39,147 bases of DNA. Origin: an uncultured Granulosicoccaceae bacterium (GTDB lineage: Bacteria; Pseudomonadota; Gammaproteobacteria; Granulosicoccales; Granulosicoccaceae). The notes beneath the pieces were generated by a model. The model made no database searches and was not told where the DNA came from. It saw only the letters and a list, made by a program, of their open reading frames with translations. The stretch covers positions 1-39,147 of the forward strand of contig CALDTX010000054.1 of NCBI GenBank assembly GCA_937923565.1, given 5' to 3'. Made by a program: the position numbers and the translations under genes. This document shows, in pieces, positions 14,440 to 23,887 of the stretch (within the stretch, counting starts at the first letter, position 1; every line of letters begins with the position of its first letter).

Positions 14440-16161
14440 TTACAATAATTTTGTTGGTGTTACGGCTTTGGGGTTCGCCATTACATGAATTAACGAAGCC
14501 TTTTTGGATTTAACGGCATTGCTAAAAGCATCGATGAATTGCGCTTCAGTTTCCACCGTTGCTGCAAAAGCACCATAAGCACTTGCCCAACGAGCGAAGT
14601 CCGGGTTGCTAAGATCGGTTGCTGAAACACGACCGGGGTAGAACATTTCCTGATGCATGCGAATAGTGCCGTACATGCCATTATCCACAACAATAACAAT
14701 TACCGCGGCCTGACTTTGAATGGCTGTGCCAAATTCCTGAAACGTCATTTGAAAGCAACCGTCACCGGCAAAGGCGATAACCGTTTTTTCAGGGCTTTCA
14801 AGCTTGGCAGCAATGGCCGCGGGTAAACCGTAGCCCATTGACCCACTGGTGGGTGCCAGTTGGCTACCGTAACTTCCGAAATGCCAATACCGATGAATCC
14901 ATGAAGCGTAGTTGCCTGCGCCATTGCAAATAACCGCATCTTGCGCAACCAACTTTAAATGCGCCATAACCGAGCGCATCAGCTCCGCTTCGGGAAGTGT
15001 GTTACTGAGTTTTGACCATTCTATGTAGTCATGGTGTGCCGGGTTTGCATCAACCGTTTCGGATGTTTCAGATGTTTCTAGTTTTACTGCTGTTTCTGCT
15101 GTTTCTGGTATTTCGCCGTCAGTTTGTTTCTTGTGCTGTATCGGTGTTTGTTCACCATTAACAAACCCATTAAGCGCATGACAAAATGCGCTCGGGCTAG
15201 CATTAATTTTTTCCGCTGCTTGATAAACACGGCCCAGCTCTTCGCTACCCGGATGTACATGAATCAGATTTTGTTGTGGGTAGGGCGTGTCTATGAGTGT
15301 GTAGTTTTGAGATGCCATTTCTGATAAGCGAGTGCCCAGCAACAAAATCAGATCAGCTTGTTCTATGCGTTGTTTAAGTTTTGGGTTTATGCCAATACCA
15401 ACATCACCAGCGTACAGCCGGTGCCGATGATCGAACAGCATTTGGCGCCTAAACGACACAGCAACCGGTAGATCATAACGCTCTGCAAAATGTGTGAATT
15501 GCTGAACAGCCACTGCACTCCATTTGCTGCCACCAATAATCGCGATCGGATTATTGGCTGTTTTCACTTGTTCAACGACAAGTGCAATTTGCGCTGTGGA
15601 TGGGTGATTATCAATGGGTACAAAAACTTGCTCCATTGGCATTGTATTGTTGGAAGTGGCCTTAAGCGTATCTTCAGGCAGTACTACAACCACAGGCCCC
15701 GGCCTGCCACTACAGGCTGTATGAAACGCTCGGTGCATAAATTCGCTGACGCGGTCTGCGCTATCAATTTCAACTACCCATTTGGCCATCTCGCCAAACA
15801 TCTGTTGATAGTCAACTTCCTGAAACGCTTCGCGCTCGCGAATGTCGCTGCCCACTTGGCCAATGAATAACAGCATGGGTGTGGAATCCTGCGCTGCGAT
15901 GTGCAGGCCAGCCGAGGCGTTACAAGCGCCGGGGCCGCGGGTAACGAAACAGATGCCCGGCGTGCCGGTAAGCTTTGCGGTGGCTTCAGCCATCATGGCT
16001 GCACCGCCTTCCTGACGACAAACTACCGTGTTTATAGGGCTACTGTGAAGTGCGTCCAGAACCGGCAGGTAACTTTCTCCCGGCACACAAAACACACGTT
16101 CGGTGCCGAGAGTTTCTAAGCAGTCAACCAGTATTTGCCCGCCTGTTCTAGCTGTTTTCAC
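14440..16161 (-). CDS. Thiamine-diphosphate-dependent enzyme, acetolactate-synthase-like
   Basis: The product has about 573 residues. The N-terminal domain starts TGGQILVDCL and has the catalytic Glu in CRQEGGAAM (E51). The middle domain has IAIIGGSKWS and LLLGTRLSEM. The C-terminal domain has the ThDP motif GDGCFQMTFQE followed by VVDNGMYGT. A low-complexity stretch of Glu, Thr and Ser near residues 355-380 is an unusual linker. The family performs decarboxylation-type reactions on 2-oxo acids, but the substrate is unclear. A GTG at 16161 is chosen over TTG at 16176 because family proteins usually begin close to the TGGQ motif. It lies 16 bp after the glutaryl-CoA dehydrogenase stop on the same strand and is probably co-transcribed with it. 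Confidence 0.8.
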   Translation of the reverse strand: MKTARTGGQILVDCLETLGTERVFCVPGESYLPVLDALHSSPINTVVCRQEGGAAMMAEATAKLTGTPGICFVTRGPGACNASAGLHIAAQDSTPMLLFIGQVGSDIREREAFQEVDYQQMFGEMAKWVVEIDSADRVSEFMHRAFHTACSGRPGPVVVVLPEDTLKATSNNTMPMEQVFVPIDNHPSTAQIALVVEQVKTANNPIAIIGGSKWSAVAVQQFTHFAERYDLPVAVSFRRQMLFDHRHRLYAGDVGIGINPKLKQRIEQADLILLLGTRLSEMASQNYTLIDTPYPQQNLIHVHPGSEELGRVYQAAEKINASPSAFCHALNGFVNGEQTPIQHKKQTDGEIPETAETAVKLETSETSETVDANPAHHDYIEWSKLSNTLPEAELMRSVMAHLKLVAQDAVICNGAGNYASWIHRYWHFGSYGSQLAPTSGSMGYGLPAAIAAKLESPEKTVIAFAGDGCFQMTFQEFGTAIQSQAAVIVIVVDNGMYGTIRMHQEMFYPGRVSATDLSNPDFARWASAYGAFAATVETEAQFIDAFSNAVKSKKASLIHVMANPKAVTPTKLL

Positions 16162-16177
16162 CAACCCTTGCCTCAAA

Positions 16178-17425
16178 TTATGTAAACGCCTGCAGCCCTG
16201 TTTGCGCTCGCCCTAAAATTAGCGCGTGTACATCGTGTGTACCCTCATAGGTGTTAACCGCTTCAAGGTTCATCATGTGGCGAATAACACCGTACTCATC
16301 AGACACACCATTACCACCGTGCATATCTCTGGCGGTTCGTGCAATATCAAGAGCTTTACCGCAGTTGTTTCTTTTCATCAAAGAAATAAGTTCCGCCGGT
16401 GCTTCGTGTTCATCGAATAAACGCCCTAATCGCAACGCACCTTGTAAACCCAAAGCAATATCGGTTTGCATATCGGCAAGCTTCTTTTGAATCAGCTGAA
16501 AGCCAGCTAAGGGTTTACCGAATTGTTTTCTGTCTAACGTGTATTGCCGAGCAGCGTGCCAGCAATCTTCAGCAGCGCCCATTGCCCCCCAACTGATGCC
16601 ATAGCGGGCACGGTTCAAACAACCGAACGGTCCAGCCAACCCTTGTACATGCGGCAGTTCATTTTCATCCGGCACGAATACTTCGTCCATTTGGATCATG
16701 CCGGTAATGGATGCGCGAAGCGAGAACTTGCCTTCGATTTTTGGTGCGGCTAATCCTTTCATGCCTTTCTCAAGCACAAAGCCTTTAATTTTATTATCGT
16801 GCGCATCTGACTTTGCCCACACTACAAACACATCGGCAACCGGTGAATTGGTTATCCAGTTTTTTGCACCACTGATCGAATAACCACCGTCCACTTTTTT
16901 AGCCCGCGTTAGCATGCTGCTGGGGTCTGAGCCATGGTCGGGTTCGGTGAGTCCGAAACAGCCAACCCATTCGCCACTGGCTAATTTAGGAAGGTATTTA
17001 TGGCGTTGTTCATCGGTGCCGTAAGCGAAAATAGGGTGCATCACCAAAGACGACTGCACAGACATTGCTGAGCGGTAGCCGGAATCTACGCGTTCCACTT
17101 CTCGCGCCACCAAGCCGTAGCTGACGTAGTTTGCGCCAACGCCACCAAACTCTTCGGGTATTGTTGCACCCAGTAAACCCAGTTCACCCATTTCGTTCAT
17201 GATTTCGCGGTGAAACACTTCGTGTCGGTTGGCTTCGATAACGCGTGGTTTTAATGAATCCTGACAATAAGCGTGAGCCGTGTCACGAATCATGCGCTCT
17301 TCTTCGCTAAGCTGGTTCTCCAGTAAAAACGGATCGGCCCAGTTCAACGTAGGCATTTTGGCCCGAGCAGATTCTGGTGTAACGGCGTGATGTGGTTCAT
17401 TCTGAGGGTTCGTGGACATCGACAT
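16178..17425 (-). CDS. gcdH: Glutaryl-CoA dehydrogenase
   Basis: The product has 415 residues, including a short extra N-terminus. It is an acyl-CoA dehydrogenase of the glutaryl-CoA type: [13 protein letters not shown] in the flavin/substrate strand, [17 protein letters not shown], and [17 protein letters not shown] at the end, with the catalytic base E394. The NTYEGTHD motif is typical of this subfamily. It converts glutaryl-CoA to crotonyl-CoA and CO2 in lysine, tryptophan and hydroxylysine degradation, with electrons going to ETF. The ThDP enzyme follows directly. No ETF or glutarate CoA-transferase gene is nearby. Confidence 0.88.
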   Translation of the reverse strand: MSMSTNPQNEPHHAVTPESARAKMPTLNWADPFLLENQLSEEERMIRDTAHAYCQDSLKPRVIEANRHEVFHREIMNEMGELGLLGATIPEEFGGVGANYVSYGLVAREVERVDSGYRSAMSVQSSLVMHPIFAYGTDEQRHKYLPKLASGEWVGCFGLTEPDHGSDPSSMLTRAKKVDGGYSISGAKNWITNSPVADVFVVWAKSDAHDNKIKGFVLEKGMKGLAAPKIEGKFSLRASITGMIQMDEVFVPDENELPHVQGLAGPFGCLNRARYGISWGAMGAAEDCWHAARQYTLDRKQFGKPLAGFQLIQKKLADMQTDIALGLQGALRLGRLFDEHEAPAELISLMKRNNCGKALDIARTARDMHGGNGVSDEYGVIRHMMNLEAVNTYEGTHDVHALILGRAQTGLQAFT

Positions 17426-17661
17426 AGCCTTAAACGTAAATTAGGGTGATAAACCGCCAAGTTAGCATTTATTGGTCTATTTTGCTGCGCTCACAGGCTA
17501 CAAAGGCGTGGCTACAAAGTTTATGACCGTCTGTCACTACTTAAAGCAGCATCAGTATCCGACATTAAGCGGTAAAGTATTGAATCAATCTCTTGTTGAG
17601 GAGTCGAAACGAACGTGCACTTCTTGATACACTTAACCACCTTCACTGGAATCATAACGAC

Positions 17662-18432
17662 ATGAGTATGTTTGGAAAAATCATAGCTGCCACCGTTTTG
17701 TCGCTCGGTTTGCTATCGGTTAGTCACGCGCAATCCGCGTTAGACGACATTTTAAGTAGTGGTGAGCTCAAAGCTGGTACCACTGGCGACTGGAACCCGA
17801 TGTCTGTGCGCGATCCTGCCACCAACAGTTATAAGGGTTTCGATATCGATGTTATGACAGAACTGGCCAAAGATCTTGGTGTTGAGTTAAAGCTGGTACC
17901 AACCGATTGGAAAACATTGGTTAATGGTGTGTCAGCGGGTAAATATCAAATTACCGGGTCTGCTTCAATTTCGCCGGCGCGTATGAAAGCGGCTGGTTTT
18001 TCTGAAAGCTACCTGGCTGTTCAAATTCTGCCTTTTACCATGGAAAACAAAGCCGATAAATTCGATGGTTGGGATTCCATTAACCAGCCTGGTGTAAAAG
18101 TAGCAACCACGTTGGGTACTACTTTTGAGCCTTTGGTTCGTGAGTGGTTTCCGAATGCCGATATCAAAGTTGTTGAAGCACCCGCTCGTGGCTACCAGGA
18201 AGTTATCGCTGGTCGTGCTGACGTATTTGTTACGTCAAACATCGAAGGCTCAACACTGAAAGAAAAGTTTGATGTGGTCAATGTTAGCAACGCGGCAGCG
18301 CGTGCACCTTCGCCATTAGCGATGTTGTTACCGCAAGCCGATCAAGTATGGATTAACTACGTTAATAACTGGGTAAAGCTAAAGCAGCTGAAAGGCTTTT
18401 TCGCAGCTACTGCGGAAAAATGGGGCCTGTAA
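17662..18432 (+). CDS. Periplasmic amino-acid-binding protein (ABC importer, SBP family 3)
   Basis: The product has 256 residues. The signal peptide is about 20 residues long (cleavage near SHAQ). The mature part shows the family 3 fold: LKAGTTGDWNPMS, then YKGFDIDVMTELAKDLGV, a DWKTLVNGV segment and RADVFVTSN. It should deliver a polar amino acid or small organic acid to the permease encoded downstream. Similar proteins include cyclohexadienyl dehydratase (PheC), so an enzymatic role cannot be fully excluded, but the adjacent ATPase and permease favour transport. A start at 17593 (TTG) was rejected in favour of the ATG before the signal peptide. A hairpin with a T tract follows at 18450. Confidence 0.82.
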   Translation: MSMFGKIIAATVLSLGLLSVSHAQSALDDILSSGELKAGTTGDWNPMSVRDPATNSYKGFDIDVMTELAKDLGVELKLVPTDWKTLVNGVSAGKYQITGSASISPARMKAAGFSESYLAVQILPFTMENKADKFDGWDSINQPGVKVATTLGTTFEPLVREWFPNADIKVVEAPARGYQEVIAGRADVFVTSNIEGSTLKEKFDVVNVSNAAARAPSPLAMLLPQADQVWINYVNNWVKLKQLKGFFAATAEKWGL

Positions 18433-18449
18433 TCTTTAGTTGAAAGGCT

Positions 18450-18486
18450 GTGCTGCTAACTCACTCAGAGTTGGCAGCACAATTTT
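18450..18486 (+). terminator. Hairpin with T tract after the binding-protein gene
   Basis: GTGCTGCTAACT (18450-18461) pairs with AGTTGGCAGCAC (18469-18480) with one G-T pair, followed by AATTTTT. Placed between the binding-protein and ATPase genes, it probably lets binding protein be made in excess over the membrane parts. Confidence 0.75.
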
Positions 18487-18609
18487 TACGCGACCTTTGC
18501 GCCGTTAAAGCGATACGTTGTTTCTACAACTGTTGCGCCGTTCAACACCTCTATAGCACGGGTTCAGTCTAAGTGGTTTAGGCCACTTGCCATCGGGATC
18601 AGCAAACCA

Positions 18610-19356
18610 ATGTCAGAAAATGAAAATGCGATTGTGCTCAACGGTGTGCATAAATGGTTCGGCGATTTTCATGTGCTGCGCGATATTAATTTAACGGTCT
18701 CTCAAGGAGAGCGCGTCGTTATTTGTGGCCCGTCGGGTTCGGGTAAATCGACCGTTGTCCGTTGCATTAACAGCCTTGAAAAACACCAAAAAGGCGAGAT
18801 CATTGTTGACGGCACCAAGCTGACCCATACCCGTAAATCGGTGGCGCAAATTCGTTCTGAAGTGGGTATGGTTTTTCAGCAGTTCAATTTGTTCCCGCAT
18901 TTAACCGTCTTAGAAAACCTAACCTTAGGGCCGATCAAAGCGCGTGGTTTAAGCCCGGCTGATGCCAACGAGCGTGCCATGCGTTATCTGGAACGTGTGC
19001 ATATTCCAGAGCAGGCGCAAAAGAAACCAGGGCAGCTGTCGGGTGGCCAACAACAACGCGTGGCCATTGCACGCTCCTTGTGTATGGAGCCAAAAATCAT
19101 GTTATTTGATGAGCCCACCTCAGCGCTCGACCCGGAAATGATATCGGAGGTGCTCGACGTTATGGTGGAGCTTGCCGAAGAGGGCATGACGATGATTGTT
19201 GTTACGCATGAAATGGGCTTTGCACGAAAAGCAGCGAATACCATGGTGTTTATGGATAACGGTGAGATCGTTGAAACCGGCACACCCGATGTATTTTTTG
19301 ATGCACCTAAAACGGATCGATGTCGTCGATTTCTCCAGCAAATTCTGCAACACTGA
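18610..19356 (+). CDS. Polar amino-acid ABC transporter ATP-binding protein (GlnQ type)
   Basis: The product has 248 residues. It has Walker [10 protein letters not shown] (about 40-48), Q-loop [10 protein letters not shown], signature LSGGQQQR, Walker [13 protein letters not shown] and H-loop VVTHEMGFA, all intact. It energises uptake of the solute bound by the upstream periplasmic protein. The [14 protein letters not shown] block is typical of the GlnQ/ArtP polar amino-acid branch. The permease ATG at 19371 follows the stop by 14 bases. Confidence 0.93.
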   Translation: MSENENAIVLNGVHKWFGDFHVLRDINLTVSQGERVVICGPSGSGKSTVVRCINSLEKHQKGEIIVDGTKLTHTRKSVAQIRSEVGMVFQQFNLFPHLTVLENLTLGPIKARGLSPADANERAMRYLERVHIPEQAQKKPGQLSGGQQQRVAIARSLCMEPKIMLFDEPTSALDPEMISEVLDVMVELAEEGMTMIVVTHEMGFARKAANTMVFMDNGEIVETGTPDVFFDAPKTDRCRRFLQQILQH

Positions 19357-19370
19357 ATCAGGTATTTCGC

Positions 19371-20147
19371 ATGCGGCAATCGATAACAATTGGCATTAAA
19401 TGGCTGCTTGGTTTAGCGGCGATACTCGCTGTTAGTGGCTGTTCCGATGCCAACCTAAAATGGTATGTCGTTTCTCCGTTCACCGAAAGCGGGCGCGTTA
19501 ATTTAAAGTTCCTGATAGAGGGCACATGGAACACCTTGTTTATGTCGTTCCTTGCGTTGCTTATTTCTATTGTTGTGGGCTTACTCATTGCAATACCGGG
19601 CATTGCGCGCAACAAACCGCTAAGGGCTACTAACTATGTGTATGTTGAGCTGGTGCGCTCAATTCCGCTACTGCCGCTAATACTGTGGGTGTACTACGGT
19701 TTACCTGAAATTGCCGGTATTCAACTCGACTACTTTTGGGCGGGTGTATTTGCGCTGGCACTGTCCGATAGCGCGTTTGAGGCAGAGATATTCAGAGCGG
19801 GTATTCAGTCGGTGCCAAAAGGGCAAACAGAGGCGGCTAGTACAGTTGGCCTTAACTACTTTCAAAACATGCGCTACATTGTATTGCCGCAAGCTATTCG
19901 GCGAATCTTGCCTGCGTTGGGCAATCAGTTTGCGTATATGGTAAAAATGTCCGCTTTGGTATCAGTTATCGGTTTACAAGAATTAACCCGGCGAGCCAAT
20001 GAACTCATTGTTACCGAGTATCGGGCGTTAGAAATTTATACCATTCTTATCGTAGAGTACTTAGTGATCATTTTAATCATAGGGCAAGGAGTGCGTTGGC
20101 TTGAAAGAAAAATGGGATCAGAAGAGAGTGACAGCCGCTCCAGCTAA
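19371..20147 (+). CDS. Polar amino-acid ABC transporter permease
   Basis: The product has 258 residues. Helices lie at the N-terminus (GIKWLLGLAAILAVSG) and at four or more later positions. The family core GTWNTLFMSFLALLISIVVG (about residue 50) and the EAA loop (EAASTVGLNYFQNMRYIVLPQA) are both clear. The HisM/GlnP family normally works as a dimer. Only one permease gene is present, so a homodimer is expected. The N-terminus includes an AVSGC stretch resembling a lipobox, possibly by chance. Start 19371 is preferred over 19320, which would overlap the ATPase gene. The 3' end overlaps the GST gene by 20 bp. Confidence 0.88.
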   Translation: MRQSITIGIKWLLGLAAILAVSGCSDANLKWYVVSPFTESGRVNLKFLIEGTWNTLFMSFLALLISIVVGLLIAIPGIARNKPLRATNYVYVELVRSIPLLPLILWVYYGLPEIAGIQLDYFWAGVFALALSDSAFEAEIFRAGIQSVPKGQTEAASTVGLNYFQNMRYIVLPQAIRRILPALGNQFAYMVKMSALVSVIGLQELTRRANELIVTEYRALEIYTILIVEYLVIILIIGQGVRWLERKMGSEESDSRSS

Positions 20148-20754
20148 GCTCAAGCTGTACAGTAATCCAAATTCCAGAGGCAGGATCGCACGCTGGATGT
20201 TGGAAGAAGTTGGTGAACCTTACGATGTAGAATTTCTGGCTTATGGTGGCGCAATGAAAACGCCGGAATTTCTAGCAATCAACCCAATGGGTAAAGTGCC
20301 AACACTTGTACATAATCATCAAGTGATCACCGAAACACCGGCCATCTGTGTGTATCTGGCAGAAACGTTCCCCAAGGCGTGCCTTGCCCCAACCGAAAGC
20401 GAAAGAGCTGAGTTTTGGCGCTGGATTTTTTTTGCGGCAGGTCCTTTAGAGTCAGCGATCACTAACACAACGCTAGGCGTAAAACACAACCCGGAAAAAG
20501 AAAGTATGCTGGGCTATGGCAGCTTGGCTGATGTCCTGGATGTTATGCAAGCTAAGTGTGAAGCGGGTGTTTTTCTGGCAGGCAGCAGGTTCACCGCAGT
20601 GGATGTTTATGCCGGTTCTCAGTTGGCATTTGGTATGCAGTTTGGTGCTGTAGAAAAACGCCCGGCATTCGAACATTATTGTTCACGCATTCAAAACAGA
20701 GACGCTTATAAAAGAGCGTTTGAGTTGGACAAGGCAGCACAGCCGCCAAGCTAG
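20128..20754 (+). CDS. Glutathione S-transferase family protein
   Basis: The product has 208 residues. The N-terminal thioredoxin-like domain starts LKLYSNPNSRGR. Here Asn-Ser replaces the usual catalytic-helix start, so Ser may act as the thiol-stabilising residue. NPMGKVPTL and ITETPAICVYLAE (about residues 55-80) are the glutathione-binding motifs, followed by an all-helical domain with VFLAGSRFTAVDVYAGS. A GTG start at 20128, with AGAAGAG before it, is preferred. The TTG at 20101 would overlap the permease further. Overlap with the permease suggests translation as the last gene of the importer operon. The substrate is unknown. Confidence 0.85.
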   Translation: MTAAPAKLKLYSNPNSRGRIARWMLEEVGEPYDVEFLAYGGAMKTPEFLAINPMGKVPTLVHNHQVITETPAICVYLAETFPKACLAPTESERAEFWRWIFFAAGPLESAITNTTLGVKHNPEKESMLGYGSLADVLDVMQAKCEAGVFLAGSRFTAVDVYAGSQLAFGMQFGAVEKRPAFEHYCSRIQNRDAYKRAFELDKAAQPPS

Positions 20755-20796
20755 ATTGCGGGCAAACCAGAGGCAGCGCAAAGCCTTTGTTATCGC

Positions 20797-20880
20797 GCTA
20801 TACCGTTGGTACCACGTTATACCGTTGGTACCGTGTTATACCGTTGGTACCGTGTTATGCCGTTGGTACCGTGTTATGCC
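20797..20880. repeat. 19-bp tandem repeat, about 4.4 copies
   Basis: Units of GTTATACCGTTGGTACCGT start at 20797, 20816, 20835 and 20854, with a partial fifth (GTTATGCC). Copies two and three are identical. Each carries the 6-bp palindrome GGTACC. It lies 42 bp after the GST stop and before the convergent SnoaL-like gene, so it is intergenic. Confidence 0.9.
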
Positions 20881-20916
20881 ACAAGCTAGCGCGTTTTTAT
20901 TTTGCCAAACACCGCT

Positions 20917-21282
20917 TTACGTTTGCGGACCAGTGCCAACAAAACCCACCATGCGTGAAATTAAGTCGCCTTCAGTTTCTACAAAATACTGACCGTGTTG
21001 GACCATATCATTGCCGTCAGGGCCTTTACCGCCGAACGCAACCGTTGCGCGGATCATACCGGCGGTGGTGTCACTGCCGATCACTTTGGCGGACCATCCA
21101 GGCGCGTTTGCGCTGAACATACCTACATAGTCGCTCAGTGCGCTGATGCCGATAAGGGTTTGCGGTGTGCGAGGGTCATCGTATCGAATGTTTTCTGTTA
21201 CGGCGCTGGTGATTTTTTCTAGCCGCGCATCGGCGGATTCAAGCTGCCATGCATCGAAAAAGTTAGAAACTGGGTCTGACAT
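20917..21282 (-). CDS. SnoaL-like / NTF2-fold small protein
   Basis: The product has 121 residues. The N-terminal helix (PVSNFFDAWQLESADARL) is followed by IRYDDPRTPQTLIG, where many SnoaL-like proteins have an active-site Asp, then strands such as MIRATVAFGG and GQYFVETEGDLISRMVGF. The pattern fits a SnoaL-like cone fold, as in polyketide cyclases and ketosteroid-isomerase relatives, without identifying a substrate. A GGAG motif lies 7 bases before the ATG at 21282, which favours this start over the TTG at 21294. It stands alone, with no partner gene in the same direction. Confidence 0.7.
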   Translation of the reverse strand: MSDPVSNFFDAWQLESADARLEKITSAVTENIRYDDPRTPQTLIGISALSDYVGMFSANAPGWSAKVIGSDTTAGMIRATVAFGGKGPDGNDMVQHGQYFVETEGDLISRMVGFVGTGPQT

Positions 21283-21499
21283 AGGAATCTCCAAGGTGCG
21301 TATGGAAGAGTATAGCGTGAGTCGTTGTGTTTTTAACTACCCGCGTCGTGTTCGTTGTAGCGCCATAACGTTGAAGGTAGTAGTCTATTGGAATCCATGA
21401 GTAAGCGCGCGCACGTTGATTCTTTCGTTGCTGAATAACGCCTGTGGGCGCTTACCTATTGTGCGATTCTTAACAAGCTCTTACACAGCGGTATTCGCA

Positions 21500-22165
21500 A
21501 TGGCTCAAGTTACAGTACACATTGACCCTGAAGTTAAAAATGTTATTGCCTTATTTGATGGCTTGCTAGAGACGCATAAGCCTGACCAATCCATACAACA
21601 TTATTTTGAACAGCTTGCGGATCGGCTGCATTTTAGACACAAAAACAGAGACATTGGCATTCGCTTTATTGTTTGCCAGCATTTCAGAGAATATGATTTA
21701 AACAAAGTTTTTGATGCTGAATTCTCCATTGCAGATGCCAAACTCTGTATAGCCAAGCAACATGGTTTTGAGAACTGGGAAGCGGTAGAAACGGTTGAGC
21801 ATTATGTTGATATCGGTTTTGAAACCTTAATTGATAAAATGCTTGCCGGAGATTTACAAGCTTTGCAGAAGGCAATTGGCGACAACCCGAATATCATTCA
21901 TCAAACTTCTGCTTATCCGCACCGGGCAACGCTGTTGCACTATACCGGTTCTAACGGTGTAGAAGCTTACCGGCAAGTTGTGCCTTTGAATCTTGCAGAT
22001 ATCGTTAATTGTTTATTAGAAGCGGGTGCAGATCCAAAGCTCGAAGCGAATATATACGGTGGGTGCAAAGCTCGGGATTTATTGGAAACGAGTAAACACC
22101 CTTACGAGTCAGGTGTTATAAAAAGTGTGCAATCGGTGTACGACAAGCGGCAAGCCGCTTCCTAA
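21500..22165 (+). CDS. Ankyrin-repeat-type protein
   Basis: The product has about 221 residues. The first half is helical with no obvious family. The second half has LLHYTGSNGVEAYRQ, then LADIVNCLLEAGADPK, which reads as degenerate ankyrin helices, with NIYGGCKARDLLE after them. Ankyrin repeats mediate protein contacts. The ATG at 21500 is preferred because the residues before it in the longer frame do not look like a coding start. It has no co-directional neighbour on either side. A hairpin lies at 22201-22236 downstream. Confidence 0.65.
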   Translation: MAQVTVHIDPEVKNVIALFDGLLETHKPDQSIQHYFEQLADRLHFRHKNRDIGIRFIVCQHFREYDLNKVFDAEFSIADAKLCIAKQHGFENWEAVETVEHYVDIGFETLIDKMLAGDLQALQKAIGDNPNIIHQTSAYPHRATLLHYTGSNGVEAYRQVVPLNLADIVNCLLEAGADPKLEANIYGGCKARDLLETSKHPYESGVIKSVQSVYDKRQAAS

Positions 22166-22200
22166 GCTGACTAATACTGCGTTTAAAAAATGCTTAACAA

Positions 22201-22236
22201 AAATCAGCATCACCGAAAAGTTGGCAATGCTGATTT
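22201..22236. terminator. Hairpin after the ankyrin-type gene
   Basis: AAATCAGCAT (22201-22210) and ATGCTGATTT (22227-22236) form a 10-bp stem with a 16-base loop. Flanking A and T runs are short. It could terminate the rightward gene; for leftward transcripts it lies beyond the repeat. Confidence 0.45.
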
Positions 22237-22270
22237 AGGTTTGACCGAGCAATGGTCCCGTTGTTTAATT

Positions 22271-22336
22271 TTTGCTTAGCTCTTGCTTAGCTCTTGCTTA
22301 GCTCTTGCTTAGCTTTCGCTTAGCTCTTGCTCAGTT
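22271..22336. repeat. 11-bp tandem repeat overlapping the tmm stop codon
   Basis: Six tandem copies of CTTGCTTAGCT run from 22271 to 22336. Copies 2-4 are exact and copies 1, 5 and 6 carry one to three changes. The last copy covers the TGA stop of the leftward monooxygenase (22331-22333). Confidence 0.9.
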
Positions 22337-23671
22337 CTTCAAATAGCTCTCTTTAGAATCATCCAGTGCATCTTTCCAAGGTGTGTGATGCGCCGGCGCC
22401 ATCGTGCCAGTAATAACTGATTTATAGCTGTTATTTCTAAATGTCATGATGTTTTCTTTCTTATGTTTTTTCCATTGAAAGAAGGCTTCGTTTGCACCGT
22501 CAATGTCGAAACTGGGGTAGTCAGTTTCGGCAATCAGCTCTCTGACATAGTCGCCTTGGTAGCGTATGCAACCATAGTCGTCTTCAATCGCATCTTCCTC
22601 TGCAACCCGTTTATCGACATCAGCCGCTCTTGCAGTAGCATCGGGTACGCTGATTTTGTCCATAATGATATCCCGTGCATACCAAGCTTGGGCATCGAAC
22701 ATGTTGAAGGTGTACCACTGATCCTGCATACCCAGATAAAAAAGTTGCGGGTTAGCGACAAACACTAAACCTTTGTATAAGTCGGCAGATGCAAGACGGT
22801 TTGCAGTCACCAGATTCAGTTCGGCGTCCATAAACGGGAAGTGATGTTTGTAACCGGTGCACAGAATGATCGCATCGATTTCTTTTTCGGTTCCATCAAT
22901 AAATGTACAGGTGTTCCCATCTACCGATTTTAACAGCGGCACTTCTTGCCAGTTGTCTGGCCAGTTGTAACCCATGGGTGCTGTTCGGTGGCTGACTGTG
23001 ACGCTTTTGCAGCCGTACTTCCAGCATTGCGATCCGATATCTTCAGCTGAGTAGCTGGTACCAATAATCAGTATGTTTTTGTCTTTGAATTCCACGGCAT
23101 CGCGGAAATCATGCGCATGCAGCACGCGACCATTAAATTTATCGAGCCCGTCGAATTCAGGCACATTGGGTGTTGAGAAATGCCCGCTTGCCACAACAAC
23201 ATTGTCGAACTGTTCGCTGTACGTGTTGTCGTTAGGAAGATCTTTTACGGTTACCGTGAATTGCTTGCTGCTCTCATCGTAGCTAACTTGCCGAACCGTT
23301 GTATTAAAGCGAATCCAGTCACGCACGTTGGCTTTGAGCACACGGCCTTCTATGTAATCGAACAGCACCGCGCGAGGCGGGTAGCTTGCTATCTGTTTGC
23401 CAAAATGTTCTTCGAATGAGTAGTCGGCAAATTCTAAGCCTTCTTTGGGTCCGTTAGACCAAAGGTAGCGATACATCGAGCCATGTACCGGTTCGCCATA
23501 TTCATCCAGCCCTGTTCGCCACGTGTAGTTCCAAAGGCCACCCCAATTGGATTGCTTTTCGAAGCAAACAATTTCTGGAATTTCTTCACCTTTTTGTTGG
23601 GCAGATTGAAATGCACGAAGTTGTGCAAGCCCTGAAGGTCCGGCGCCAATGACAGCGACTCGTTTACCCAT
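22331..23671 (-). CDS. tmm: Trimethylamine monooxygenase (flavin-containing monooxygenase)
   Basis: The product has 446 residues, the usual length for bacterial Tmm. The FAD motif [16 protein letters not shown] is at the N-terminus. [20 protein letters not shown] and [19 protein letters not shown] follow as recalled for marine Tmm enzymes. The FMO signature [11 protein letters not shown], the NADPH motif [10 protein letters not shown] and [10 protein letters not shown] are present, and the C-terminus ends [12 protein letters not shown] like known members. It oxidises trimethylamine to its N-oxide using NADPH and O2, giving C and N use of methylated amines or protection by the N-oxide. A strong AAGGAG lies 6 bases before the ATG. 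A Rieske oxygenase gene lies just upstream on the same strand. Confidence 0.9.
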   Translation of the reverse strand: MGKRVAVIGAGPSGLAQLRAFQSAQQKGEEIPEIVCFEKQSNWGGLWNYTWRTGLDEYGEPVHGSMYRYLWSNGPKEGLEFADYSFEEHFGKQIASYPPRAVLFDYIEGRVLKANVRDWIRFNTTVRQVSYDESSKQFTVTVKDLPNDNTYSEQFDNVVVASGHFSTPNVPEFDGLDKFNGRVLHAHDFRDAVEFKDKNILIIGTSYSAEDIGSQCWKYGCKSVTVSHRTAPMGYNWPDNWQEVPLLKSVDGNTCTFIDGTEKEIDAIILCTGYKHHFPFMDAELNLVTANRLASADLYKGLVFVANPQLFYLGMQDQWYTFNMFDAQAWYARDIIMDKISVPDATARAADVDKRVAEEDAIEDDYGCIRYQGDYVRELIAETDYPSFDIDGANEAFFQWKKHKKENIMTFRNNSYKSVITGTMAPAHHTPWKDALDDSKESYLKN

Positions 23672-23887
23672 TTAAAACTCCTTAGCGGTTGTTGGCTAGT
23701 GGTGCGCGCTCTATTTGTTCTCGTACTGTATTCGTTCTTTATGTGCAATAATTATTGGACTATTTTTGGTATTTGTAGGTAAGCTTTTTGCGTTGCGTCG
23801 CCGTGGACTCGCCAACGCATTTCCACTCACTAGCTAGGAATTTACAGGAATAGGCGCGATGGTTCCAGTGTTCGGACCAATTTGTGT

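Noticed and set aside
17662-18432. Cyclohexadienyl dehydratase (PheC) instead of a transport protein
   Set aside because: The fold is shared, but adjacent ATPase and permease genes fit transport better.
20797-20880. 19-bp repeat as a CRISPR array
   Set aside because: Units are directly adjacent with no unique spacers and no cas genes are nearby, so it is a tandem repeat.
22271-22336. 11-bp repeat as a CRISPR or transposon end
   Set aside because: Units are contiguous and short, with no transposase and no target-site duplication.
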